Shown here piece after piece: positions 53,928 through 62,039 of a DNA stretch of 64,000 nt. A program made the translations under genes and the position numbers. The stretch's first letter is position 1; every line of letters begins with the position of its first letter. Below the pieces are notes generated by a model that was not told the DNA's origin, ran no database searches, and was given only the letters and a program-made list of their open reading frames with translations. This DNA is from Flavobacterium sp. DG2-3 (lineage in GTDB: Bacteria; Bacteroidota; Bacteroidia; Flavobacteriales; Flavobacteriaceae), in the NCBI RefSeq assembly GCF_030730925.1, contig NZ_JAVAMB010000001.1, positions 62,001 through 126,000 on the forward strand. The letters are read 5' to 3'.

Positions 53928-55631
53928 ATGCGCTGGACCTTAAAACCAAAACCTTCTGAAGAAAAGATCAAACATTTGGCTCAGGCCTTAAATGTAGAAG
54001 ATTTTGTAGCCACACTTTTGATTCAGCGAGGAATTGAAACTTTTGATGATGCGAAGAATTTCTTTCGTCCGTCTTTAGAGCATCTTCATGATCCGTATCT
54101 GATGAAAGATATGGACAAAGCGGTTGAAAGAATTGAACAAGCCATTCAAAATGAAGAAAACATTCTCGTTTTTGGAGATTATGATGTTGACGGAACAACA
54201 GCCGTTTCTTTGGTTTCTTCGTATTTAAAATCTCATTATCCAAATGTTGCCACTTATATTCCCGATCGTTATGCCGAAGGTTATGGCATTTCATACAAAG
54301 GAATTGATTATGCAGACGACAACGGAATTTCTTTAATTATTGCGCTCGACTGCGGAATAAAATCAATTGATCATATCGCCTACGCGAAAGCCAGAAACAT
54401 TGATTTTATCGTTTGCGATCACCACCGTCCAGGAGACATTCTTCCTGATGCGGTTGCCGTTTTAGATCCAAAGAGAGAAGATTGCTCTTATCCTTACGAC
54501 GAATTGTGCGGTTGTGGCGTTGGATTTAAGTTGATTCAAGCTTTAGGTCAGAATCGAAATGAAACGATTGAAGATTTAGTTCCGTATCTGGATTTAGTTG
54601 CTACTGCAATTGCTGCCGATATTGTTCCGATTACGGGAGAAAATCGTGTTTTAGCTTATTTCGGATTGAAAGTCATTAACAGCGAACCGCGACCAGGAAT
54701 CAAAGCTTTGACGCATCAGGTAAAAAAGAAAACTTTAGATATTACTGATGTTGTTTTTATTATTTCGCCAAGAATTAATGCTGCAGGAAGAATCAAACAC
54801 GGGAATCACGCTGTAGAACTTCTTACTGAATTCAATTTTGAGCAAGCACAGCAATTTGCTTCAGAAATTGAACAATACAATGCAGATCGAAAAGATTTAG
54901 ATAAAAAAATTACCAAAGAAGCTTTTCAGCAGATTATAGAGAACAACGAAGAAGAACGTTTTTCAACCGTAGTTTTTCAAGAAGACTGGCATAAAGGCGT
55001 GATCGGAATTGTAGCTTCAAGACTGATCGAGACCTATTATCGTCCGACTTTGGTTTTTACTAAAAGTGGTGACAAATATGCCGCTTCTGCCCGATCTGTA
55101 AAAGGTTTTGATGTTTATAATGCACTCGATGCGTGCGCTGAACATTTGGAACAATTTGGAGGTCACATGTATGCTGCCGGAATGACTTTGAAAGCAGAAA
55201 ATTATGAAGCCTTTAAAAATGCTTTTGAAAAATGCGTCTCAGAAACTATTCAGCCCGAAATGCTTACGCCAGAAATTGAGATTGATGCTGAAATTAATTT
55301 CTCAGACATTACTCCAAAATTAATTCGAATCTTAAAACAATTCGAACCTTTTGGTCCTCAAAACATGACACCAGTTTTTATGACCAAAGAAGTAAAAGAT
55401 ACAGGTTACGCCAAAACTTTGGGAGCAGAAGAAGAACATTTGAGACTTTTTGCCAAACAATATAATTCCGACGGAATCGCAGCAATTGGTTTCGGATTGG
55501 GAAAAAAATTAGATATAACTAAAAATCAGAATACATTTCAGCTGGCATACTGCATTGCTGAAAACGAGTGGAACGGAACGGTTTCCACTCAGCTTATGCT
55601 AAAAGACATTAGAACAAATGGAAGAAATTAA
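53928..55631 (+). CDS. recJ: Single-strand-specific 5'-3' exonuclease RecJ
   Basis: 567 residues. The DHH-phosphoesterase motifs are FGDYDVDGTTA (about 83-93), LIIALDCGIK, FIVCDHHRPGD (DHH at about 164) and DLVATAIAADIVP. A DHHA1 domain follows with EQFGGHMYAAGMTL, and the C-terminal OB-type domain completes the RecJ architecture. It degrades single-stranded DNA in recombination and mismatch repair. Its 3' end overlaps the MFS gene by 14 bases. Confidence 0.96.
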   Translation: MRWTLKPKPSEEKIKHLAQALNVEDFVATLLIQRGIETFDDAKNFFRPSLEHLHDPYLMKDMDKAVERIEQAIQNEENILVFGDYDVDGTTAVSLVSSYLKSHYPNVATYIPDRYAEGYGISYKGIDYADDNGISLIIALDCGIKSIDHIAYAKARNIDFIVCDHHRPGDILPDAVAVLDPKREDCSYPYDELCGCGVGFKLIQALGQNRNETIEDLVPYLDLVATAIAADIVPITGENRVLAYFGLKVINSEPRPGIKALTHQVKKKTLDITDVVFIISPRINAAGRIKHGNHAVELLTEFNFEQAQQFASEIEQYNADRKDLDKKITKEAFQQIIENNEEERFSTVVFQEDWHKGVIGIVASRLIETYYRPTLVFTKSGDKYAASARSVKGFDVYNALDACAEHLEQFGGHMYAAGMTLKAENYEAFKNAFEKCVSETIQPEMLTPEIEIDAEINFSDITPKLIRILKQFEPFGPQNMTPVFMTKEVKDTGYAKTLGAEEEHLRLFAKQYNSDGIAAIGFGLGKKLDITKNQNTFQLAYCIAENEWNGTVSTQLMLKDIRTNGRN

Positions 55632-56901
55632 ATCAACTAAGCGCGATCCTTATCAGGCGCTTCGATATAGAGAATTCAACGTTTTTTTATTGCTGCGTTT
55701 TGCCATAGTTTTTGCCTGGTCAATGCAGTTTATTGTAATTGAGTGGGAAGTTTATAGTTTAACTAAAAATCCGCTTTCTTTAGGAATTATTGGTTTAATG
55801 GAAATTATTCCTGCGGTTTCAATGTCTTTATTTGCTGGACATATTGTAGACCAAAGAGAAAAGAAAAGCCTATTGGTAAAATGTATTCTAGGATTTTCAG
55901 TAATCAGTTTTGGGCTTTTCTTATTGACTTGGCCAAAAGTAGTTGGAGGCTGGTCTACGCATCTGATTTTGTATTCGATTTACGCTTTAGTATTTTTTGG
56001 CGGAATCGTTCGTTCATTTATGGGGCCAACTATTTTCTCTCTTTTATCACTAATCATTCCTAAAAAAGTATATCCAAATGCTGCAACTTGGAGCAGTTCG
56101 GTTTGGCAAATTGGAGCCGTTATGGGGCCAGCACTGGCTGGATTTTCAATAAACTGGATTGGCGTTCACTGGTCAATGTGTCTGGTTTTCGGATTCTCAA
56201 TTCTTTCGTTAATTGCCTTATCTCAAATCAGCCAGAAACCAATTATAAATCCGAAAATGGGAGAATCTATGAAAGACAGTCTTATGGAAGGTATAACTTT
56301 CGTATTCAAAAATAAAATTGTTCTAGGAGCACTTTCTTTGGATATGATTGCTGTACTTTTTGGAGGCGCAGTTGCATTATTGCCCGTTTTCGCACAAGAC
56401 ATTTTAAAAGTGGGTTCTGAAGGTTTCGGAATTTTAAGGGCTGCTCCTGCTGTGGGCGCGTTCATTACGATGCTGGTTTCGGCTTACGTTCCTTTGTATG
56501 AAAATGCAGGAAAAAAACTTTTAATCGCCATTTTTGTTTTCGGTTTATCGATTATCCTGTTTGGACTTTCTACTTACTTCTGGCTTTCTGTTTTCGCCTT
56601 ATTTTTAAGCGGATTGGCAGACGGAATTTCCGTAGTTATCCGTCAGACTATTTTGCAGCTTAAAACTCCAGATCACATGCGCGGACGCGTTGGTGCAGTA
56701 AACTCAATTTTTGTTGGATCTTCAAACGAATTAGGTGCTTTTGAAAGTGGCGCAACAGCTAAATTGATGGGCGCTGTAACCTCAGTTGTTTTTGGAGGAA
56801 GTGTAACGCTTTTGACTGTTATTTTCACTGCATTAAAATCACCAACTTTTAGAAATTTAGATTTGAAAAGAGATATGGATGAACATCAAAAGTTGGAATA
56901 A
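55618..56901 (+). CDS. Major facilitator superfamily transporter
   Basis: 427 residues, about 12 TM helices. The loop 2-3 signature-like stretch is GLMEIIPAVSMSLFAGHIVDQREKKSL. It resembles the MFS_3/enterobactin-exporter-like group seen in drug or metabolite efflux. Overlap with recJ (14 bases) indicates read-through transcription and possibly translational coupling. The cargo is unknown. Confidence 0.92.
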   Translation: MEEIKSTKRDPYQALRYREFNVFLLLRFAIVFAWSMQFIVIEWEVYSLTKNPLSLGIIGLMEIIPAVSMSLFAGHIVDQREKKSLLVKCILGFSVISFGLFLLTWPKVVGGWSTHLILYSIYALVFFGGIVRSFMGPTIFSLLSLIIPKKVYPNAATWSSSVWQIGAVMGPALAGFSINWIGVHWSMCLVFGFSILSLIALSQISQKPIINPKMGESMKDSLMEGITFVFKNKIVLGALSLDMIAVLFGGAVALLPVFAQDILKVGSEGFGILRAAPAVGAFITMLVSAYVPLYENAGKKLLIAIFVFGLSIILFGLSTYFWLSVFALFLSGLADGISVVIRQTILQLKTPDHMRGRVGAVNSIFVGSSNELGAFESGATAKLMGAVTSVVFGGSVTLLTVIFTALKSPTFRNLDLKRDMDEHQKLE

Positions 56902-56909
56902 CATTTTTT

Positions 56910-56936
56910 AACCATATAAGTCATGTAAGTTAATTT
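56910..56936. repeat. 'ACCATATAAGTCATATAAGT' family repeat after the MFS gene
   Basis: AACCATATAAGTCATGTAAGTTAATTT, 9 bases after a stop codon. Similar units follow rpoN (48773), the hydrolase (57881) and the first tandem paralogue (58414), with an inverse copy at 58531-58557. Confidence 0.65.
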
Positions 56937-56958
56937 CATTAAACTTTGAAATCAATAA

Positions 56959-57873
56959 ATGAGATTATTCCCAATCGTTTTATTTTTGACATTTTCCTTT
57001 TTAGCTAAAGGACAGAATCTCTACATCAAAACCTACGGAAACTCAAAAGACAAAACTATAATTTTCATCCACGGCGGACCAAGCGGTAATGCGACTTTAT
57101 TTGAAGGAACTACAGCACAAAATCTAGCTGATTTAGGTTTTTATGTAATTGCTTATGATCGTAGAGGCGAAGGAAGATCTGCAGACCCAAATGCAAAATT
57201 TACTTTTGAAGAATCTTTTCAGGATTTAAATTCGATTTATAAAAAATATCATTTAAAGAAAGTGATTCTTCTTAGCCACAGTTTTGGCGGTATAGTTGCG
57301 ACGCTTTATACTAATAAGTATCCGCAAAATGTGAGCGCTTTGGTTTTGGCTGGCGCTTTGTTTTCTCAACAGGAAACTTACGATCATATTTTAAATACGC
57401 TGAAGAAAAAATTCAGTACCGATTCTGAACAGCTTAAGAAAATTAATATTGTAGAAAATCTAAATAAAAATTCTGCCGAATATAGAAAAGGATGTTACGA
57501 ACTTGCGGGAGAAAATGGCTTTTTTAAAATGCCAAACCCAACTGCAGAATCTAAAAAATTATTCGCTGATTATGAAGCTGGAGAATTTTATAAAACCAAT
57601 ATTCGAAATAAAAATGCTCCGTTAGTTTTTTATCAAAATGAAAAACAAAACAACATCGACACTAGACTTCTTTTAAAGAAAATCAAATCTGCTGGCGTTC
57701 CTATTTATGGAATTTACGGAAAAGATGATGGCGTTTTTTCATTGGCACAAATTAATTCGCTCAAAGCGATAACTGGAGAAAATCATTTTGCTTTACTTGA
57801 TAATTGCTCGCATTATTTATTTGTTGACCAGCAAGCAGCATTTCTATCAAACATCAATAAATGGCTGAAATAG
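56959..57873 (+). CDS. Secreted alpha/beta-fold hydrolase
   Basis: 304 residues. Signal peptide 1-20 (FLTFSFLAKGQ). Oxyanion-hole HGGPSGNATLFEG (about 35-47), YDRRGEGRSADP (about 66-77), nucleophile in LLSHSFGGIVATLY (about 107-120). The catalytic Asp is probably in YGKDDGVF and the His in DNCSHYLF. It looks like a proline-iminopeptidase-type or esterase fold. The substrate is unknown. Confidence 0.88.
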   Translation: MRLFPIVLFLTFSFLAKGQNLYIKTYGNSKDKTIIFIHGGPSGNATLFEGTTAQNLADLGFYVIAYDRRGEGRSADPNAKFTFEESFQDLNSIYKKYHLKKVILLSHSFGGIVATLYTNKYPQNVSALVLAGALFSQQETYDHILNTLKKKFSTDSEQLKKINIVENLNKNSAEYRKGCYELAGENGFFKMPNPTAESKKLFADYEAGEFYKTNIRNKNAPLVFYQNEKQNNIDTRLLLKKIKSAGVPIYGIYGKDDGVFSLAQINSLKAITGENHFALLDNCSHYLFVDQQAAFLSNINKWLK

Positions 57874-58016
57874 ATTTTTAAACCATATAATTCATAAGTT
57901 CATTTTAAAAGTAAAACTCAAAAAACGAAAAGCTAAACAACTTACAGTCAATAATTAATAATATTTTTTAGCTTTTTTTTATGCTTTTTTTAGTCCAGAT
58001 TAATGCAAACTGTATG

Positions 58017-58024
58017 TACCTTTG
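58017..58024 (+). promoter_or_regulatory. -7 box for the first tandem paralogue
   Basis: TACCTTTG matches TAnnTTTG and covers the TTG at 58022, which opens the longest frame. The real start is likely the ATG at 58043. Confidence 0.55.
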
Positions 58025-58042
58025 TGGCCTAAAAAAATTGCC

Positions 58043-58393
58043 ATGAAAGACATCGAGCAAATATATCGTAACGACTTTGGAATTTCATTTTATTGGAAAG
58101 AAGGCAACGAAATTATATCAGATAAAATTCAATTGCTTTTTAAACAAATGGGATTCTATTTTTCAATTGAAGAATTAAATGAATTTCATGATTTAATTGA
58201 AGACTGCGTAACCGATCATAATGATACACGTGGCGTAAAACGTGCCTTCGATAAATTTTTATTGAAAACACCTTACGTTGCATTAGATTTAGAAATATCA
58301 CCGATTGAATTAGATTGTATAAAAGATTTAGTTGATGGTTCTTTATTTCGACTTCATCTTAATGAATATATCCACGGTGCAGGAATGAATTAA
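58043..58393 (+). CDS. Tandem paralogue A, small soluble protein of unknown function
   Basis: 116 residues from the ATG at 58043. No signal peptide or TM helix. It shares most landmarks with the next gene: EIEQIY/DIEQIY-NDFGISFYWK, ISDKIQLLFKQMGFYF, ELNEFHDLIEDC, KFLLKTPYVALDL, IKDLVDGSLFRLHLNEYIHGAGMN. The spacing and length are the same in both. The family is not recognised. This copy has one Cys in the middle where paralogue B has a cluster. Confidence 0.8.
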   Translation: MKDIEQIYRNDFGISFYWKEGNEIISDKIQLLFKQMGFYFSIEELNEFHDLIEDCVTDHNDTRGVKRAFDKFLLKTPYVALDLEISPIELDCIKDLVDGSLFRLHLNEYIHGAGMN

Positions 58394-58413
58394 AATTTTA
58401 TTAGGTTTTTTTT

Positions 58414-58557
58414 GAACCATATAAGTCATATAAGTTCATTTAAAAACTAAATTTAAAAAAATTAAAGGCTCCATATTTTGGAGTTTTTTTATGTCTTTTT
58501 TTTAATAGTAGCATCAAAAAAAAACTTTAATATAAACTTATATGACTTATATGGTTC
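58414..58557. repeat. Inverted pair of the 'ACCATATAAGTCATATAAGT' repeat with a terminator hairpin
   Basis: The left unit (58414-58447) and the right inverse unit (58531-58557, TATAAACTTATATGACTTAT...GGTTC) flank a CTCCATATTTTGGAG hairpin with a T-run (about 58471-58492), which would end the first paralogue's transcript. Confidence 0.7.
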
Positions 58558-58614
58558 AAAAAACATTTTCAAATTTTTATGAATTTTTTATTTAGAATTA
58601 ATATAAATAATATT

Positions 58615-58622
58615 TATATTTG
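58615..58622 (+). promoter_or_regulatory. -7 box for the second tandem paralogue
   Basis: TATATTTG is a full match, 21 bases before the ATG, so each paralogue has its own promoter. Confidence 0.55.
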
Positions 58623-58642
58623 TTGAATTAAAAGGATTTACG

Positions 58643-58999
58643 ATGAGAGAAATTGAACAGATATATCATAATAACTTTGGAATAGCATTTTACTGGAAAG
58701 ATCATAACACTACGATTTCAGATAAAGTGCAATTGGTTTTTAAAGAAACTGGTTTTTATTTTACCGTTCAGGAATTGAATCTTTTCTGCGATTTGATTGA
58801 AGACAGTATGATTGAAAACACTTGTTGTGAAGCCTGCGAAATGAAATATTCTTGCCATAAGTTTTTATTGAAAACACCATGCAATTCGATAGATTTAGCT
58901 GTAAATATGACCGAATTAAAATCGATTAAAGATTTGGTTGAAGGTTCTTTGTTCAAAATTGAACTAGATGAATATGTTTACGGAGTCGGCATGAATTAA
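58643..58999 (+). CDS. Tandem paralogue B, small soluble protein with a Cys cluster
   Basis: 118 residues. Aligns end to end with paralogue A (EIEQIYHNNFGIAFYWK, ISDKVQLVFKETGFYF, KFLLKTPC, IKDLVEGSLFKIELDEYVYGVGMN). In place of A's DHNDTRG it carries ENTCCEACEMKYSCHKF, four Cys and a His in 16 residues, a plausible metal or disulfide site. Family unknown. It has its own -7 box, so the two are separately controlled. Confidence 0.8.
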   Translation: MREIEQIYHNNFGIAFYWKDHNTTISDKVQLVFKETGFYFTVQELNLFCDLIEDSMIENTCCEACEMKYSCHKFLLKTPCNSIDLAVNMTELKSIKDLVEGSLFKIELDEYVYGVGMN

Positions 59000-59082
59000 G
59001 AAGCATTCTAAATATTTTAACAGCATTTTTTCATTATTGAAATATATTTTGATTCAATTCAAAAAAAAGTATATTTACAGCA

Positions 59083-60291
59083 ATGAAAAAAGCTGTATTT
59101 CTACTAACCTTTACCCTTCTGACCATTCTCTTTGTCGGATGCAATAACAAATCAGAGGAATATATTGATCCGCGCGGAACTGATTATGCGGGTTCTGAAA
59201 GCTGCGTACAATGCCATAAAGTACAATCTGAAATGGCATTTAAAAGTTCGCATTTTAAAGCAACAGCTCCAGCTATTTTAGGAAATGTTTCTGGTGATTT
59301 TGATTCTAAAAATCATACTTTCATTTATGATAAAAACACCAAACTGGTCATGGAAAAACGTGGCGACAGTTTGTATCAGGTTTTATATAAAAACGGTAAA
59401 GAAACAGCCAAATATAAGTTTGAAATCGTTTTTGGAACCAAACACGCACAGACTTCTGTTTACTGGAAAGACAATAATACTTATGAATTGCCAGTTTCTT
59501 TTTATCATTCGATAAACAATTGGGCAACAAGTCCGGGCTTCCCTGCCGATAAACCGTATTTTGACCGAATGGTGGTAAAAGACTGTTATTCTTGCCACAG
59601 TTCTAATATTAGTTCGAGAACTGTTAACCAAAGTTCTGCAGACAGAAATTTTATGTCTATGGATGTCGAAGATGTAATCAATAAAAAAACGATTGTTTAC
59701 GGAATTGACTGCGAACGCTGCCACGGTCCAGCCAAAAAACATGTTGAATTTCATTTAAAAAATCCAAGTGTAAAAGTTGCCAACAGCATTACCAGTTTAA
59801 AAACCTTAAGCAGACAGCAAAAATTAGATGCCTGTGCATTATGTCATGCAGGAAATGACGGAATGAAATTAAAATCTCGTTTTGATTTTAAGCCTGGAGA
59901 TAATTTATCGGAATACTTTCGTGAAACTAAAAGCATCACCGATACAGCAAAATTTGATGTTCACGGTAATCAGTACCGTTTAATGGCGCAAAGCAAATGT
60001 TTCAACAGCCAAAAAATGGATTGCATTACCTGTCATAATCCTCATGAAAATGCTTCTAAAAATATGGTTTCCTACTCTAAAATCTGCATGAGTTGCCATC
60101 AGGGTTTAAAGCATAACGAAACTACTTTAAAAAAGATGCCTGAAAAATTATTGGCTAACAATTGTGTTGAATGCCACATGCCGAAACAAGCATCTGGAGC
60201 AATTAAATTTCAGCTTTCAAATAGCAAACAGCTTTCGGAATATATTCTGCGAACGCACAAAATCGGAATTTATCCGAATGCAAAAAAGTGA
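59083..60291 (+). CDS. Seven-heme c-type cytochrome lipoprotein
   Basis: 402 residues with a lipoprotein signal (TILFVGC, Cys at 20). Seven CxxCH haem sites: CVQCH, CYSCH, CERCH, CALCH, CITCH, CMSCH and CVECH, spread over about residues 41-360. The order and the CHNPHE, MSCHQ and CHMPK settings resemble cytochrome c554/nitrite-reductase-related multihaem proteins. It is probably periplasmic or surface-anchored electron transfer. No oxidase or reductase gene is next to it, so the partner is unknown. A -7-like TATATTTA stands just before it. Confidence 0.92.
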   Translation: MKKAVFLLTFTLLTILFVGCNNKSEEYIDPRGTDYAGSESCVQCHKVQSEMAFKSSHFKATAPAILGNVSGDFDSKNHTFIYDKNTKLVMEKRGDSLYQVLYKNGKETAKYKFEIVFGTKHAQTSVYWKDNNTYELPVSFYHSINNWATSPGFPADKPYFDRMVVKDCYSCHSSNISSRTVNQSSADRNFMSMDVEDVINKKTIVYGIDCERCHGPAKKHVEFHLKNPSVKVANSITSLKTLSRQQKLDACALCHAGNDGMKLKSRFDFKPGDNLSEYFRETKSITDTAKFDVHGNQYRLMAQSKCFNSQKMDCITCHNPHENASKNMVSYSKICMSCHQGLKHNETTLKKMPEKLLANNCVECHMPKQASGAIKFQLSNSKQLSEYILRTHKIGIYPNAKK

Positions 60292-61035
60292 TTATTTTTC
60301 AAATTTCTTTAATTCAAATTTTTCGCCGTCAAAAACACCGTAGGTAAAATAACCAATCCAATCGCCAAGATTTACATAATTAGAATCTTCGCCAACAGGA
60401 ATAATCATTGGTAAATGGCGGTGTCCGAAGATGAAGTAATTGTAATGTTTGGTTTCCAATTTTCGTTTGGCATATAAAACCAGCCATTCGTTTTCTTCAC
60501 CCAAAAACTTTACATCTTCATCGCCAGAAATCAGTTTGTTTTTAACCGATAAATATTGTGCTAAACTAACGCCAACATCTGGATGAAGCCAGCGGAAAAG
60601 CCATTTTGAAAACGGATTCGTAAATACCTTTTTCATTCGTTTATACCCTTTATCGCCAGGCCCTTTTCCGTCGCCGTGACCAATTAAAAAGGTCTTTCCG
60701 TTAAAAGTAAATTCCTTATTATCGTGATAAACCGGAATATTTAACTCGGTTTCGAAATAATCATTCATCCAAAGATCATGATTTCCAACAAAAAAATATA
60801 TCGGAATTCCGCTGTCGCGAATTTCAGCCAGCTTGCCCAAAATTCGAACAAAACCTTTAGGGACAACCGTTTTATATTCGAACCAAAAGTCAAATAAATC
60901 TCCCAAAAGAAAAATAGCTTCTGCATCTTCTTTAACCTCATCCAACCAGGCAACAAATTTCTTTTCGCGCGGTAAACTCAATTCGGGAGTCGGCGCACCA
61001 AAATGCTGATCTGAAGCGAAATATATTTTTTTCAT
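60292..61035 (-). CDS. lpxH: UDP-2,3-diacylglucosamine diphosphatase
   Basis: 247 residues, calcineurin-type metallophosphoesterase. Motifs in order: ASDQHFG (about 6-12), GDLFDFWF (about 46-53), GNHDLWM, GHGDG and FGHRHLP (about 206). It makes lipid X from UDP-diacylglucosamine in lipid A synthesis. Its ATG follows an inverse TTTAGATTTTAGA repeat. It ends one base after the stop of the convergent cytochrome gene. Confidence 0.92.
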   Translation of the reverse strand: MKKIYFASDQHFGAPTPELSLPREKKFVAWLDEVKEDAEAIFLLGDLFDFWFEYKTVVPKGFVRILGKLAEIRDSGIPIYFFVGNHDLWMNDYFETELNIPVYHDNKEFTFNGKTFLIGHGDGKGPGDKGYKRMKKVFTNPFSKWLFRWLHPDVGVSLAQYLSVKNKLISGDEDVKFLGEENEWLVLYAKRKLETKHYNYFIFGHRHLPMIIPVGEDSNYVNLGDWIGYFTYGVFDGEKFELKKFEK

Positions 61036-61040
61036 CGAAG

Positions 61041-61073
61041 AATTTTAGATTTTAGACTTTAGATTTTAGATTC
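61041..61073. repeat. AATCTAAA-type repeat before lpxH
   Basis: On the minus strand it reads AATCTAAAATCTAAAGTCTA and onwards, directly before the lpxH ATG. It has the same orientation relative to the gene as at uppP, frr, asnS and recJ. Confidence 0.65.
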
Positions 61074-61111
61074 CTTAAAGATTGGAATTTGGAATTTAAA
61101 AATTGGAATTT

Positions 61112-61564
61112 TTAGATATTATCACTTGCATACCATTCTGCAAAAGAAGATTCTGTTTCTTGAAGTTTTAGAGAGAAAAGAGAAATTCCTTCTGGCAATC
61201 TTGCTCCAATTCTTTCAGCAAAATCTACCACCATATTTTCGCTAGTTGGCTGATAATCTACTAAAATAACATGATGTCCACGGTTTTTCAATTCATTTGC
61301 CAATTCGATATGCGGTGTCGTCTGATTGAAAACAGTCGCATGATCAAACTGATCGACGATTTCTTCTTTTACAATTTTCTTTAGATCAGAAAAATCAATT
61401 ACCATTCCGTACTTTACATTCGATCGGTCTGTAATTGGCGAACCAATAACGGTTACCGATAATTTGTAACTGTGTCCGTGAACGTTCTTGCATTTTCCGT
61501 CGTAACCGTACAAAGCGTGGCCAGTTTCGAAGCTAAATTGTTTTGTAATTCTGATATTACTCAT
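61112..61564 (-). CDS. queD: 6-carboxy-5,6,7,8-tetrahydropterin synthase
   Basis: 150 residues. Zn-binding His and the catalytic Cys are in SFETGHALYGYDGKCKNVHGHSYKLSVTV (about 10-38). The second part, MVIDFSDLKKIVKEEIVDQFDHATVFNQ, completes the 6-pyruvoyl-tetrahydropterin-synthase-like fold. It makes CPH4 in queuosine synthesis. Other queuosine genes are not in the window. A minus-strand -7 box TAAATTTG (61586-61593) stands 22 bases before the ATG. Confidence 0.93.
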   Translation of the reverse strand: MSNIRITKQFSFETGHALYGYDGKCKNVHGHSYKLSVTVIGSPITDRSNVKYGMVIDFSDLKKIVKEEIVDQFDHATVFNQTTPHIELANELKNRGHHVILVDYQPTSENMVVDFAERIGARLPEGISLFSLKLQETESSFAEWYASDNI

Positions 61565-61585
61565 CGATTTTTAATTTTAAGCTTG

Positions 61586-61593
61586 CAAATTTA
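61586..61593 (-). promoter_or_regulatory. -7 box for queD
   Basis: TAAATTTG on the minus strand, 22 bases before the ATG. Confidence 0.5.
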
Positions 61594-61597
61594 CAAA

Positions 61598-61774
61598 TTA
61601 ATAACCGTTTTTGTCTCTTTTTTTAGCTCTGTTATACATCCAAAAGGCAATTCCGACCAAAACTAGGAACGGAATAAAAGTTCCAATCACCACGCCGATT
61701 TCATAACTGCTGTCTGGAGCGTTCTTTATTTTTTCGGCAACATCTACTTTTTGGAATAAAGAAATGAGTTTCAT
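61598..61774 (-). CDS. 58-residue membrane protein
   Basis: It reads MKLISLFQKVDVAEKIKNAP, then SSYEIGVVIGTFIPFLVLVGIAFWMYNRAKKRDKNGY: an amphipathic N-terminus, one TM helix (about 27-46) and a basic end. The codon content is normal and a TAA ends it 33 bases before queD. I do not recognise a family. It is a plausible small inner-membrane protein in an otherwise empty 475-base gap. Confidence 0.65.
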   Translation of the reverse strand: MKLISLFQKVDVAEKIKNAPDSSYEIGVVIGTFIPFLVLVGIAFWMYNRAKKRDKNGY

Positions 61775-61897
61775 TTGAAATATTTTTATTTAATTATGAT
61801 GTGAATCAATCTTTGTCAAAGTTTAAAACTTTGACAAAGATCCATAACCGAATAGAGTTATAATATGATAATTATTAGCAAACAAGACTAAAATTTT

Positions 61898-62033
61898 AAA
61901 CAGATAGAAACATAGATTTTTCTCTCTAAATAGAAGATAAAAAAATGACTTACCATTAACACATAGTCATGTGTATTAATTTTGAGTGAAACGACTTTTT
62001 TACGTTTCAACAAACTATGTTTCTATGTGTTTA
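61898..62033. repeat. Inverted-repeat element, 'ACACATAGAAACATAGATTT' family, copy 2
   Basis: TAAACAGATAGAAACATAGA at the left and ACTATGTTTCTATGTGTTTA at the right. An inner ACACATAGTCATGTGT palindrome and ATGACTTACCATT nearby correspond to the same parts of copy 1 at 25805-25940. The arms are slightly diverged. Confidence 0.8.
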
Positions 62034-62039
62034 ATTTTT

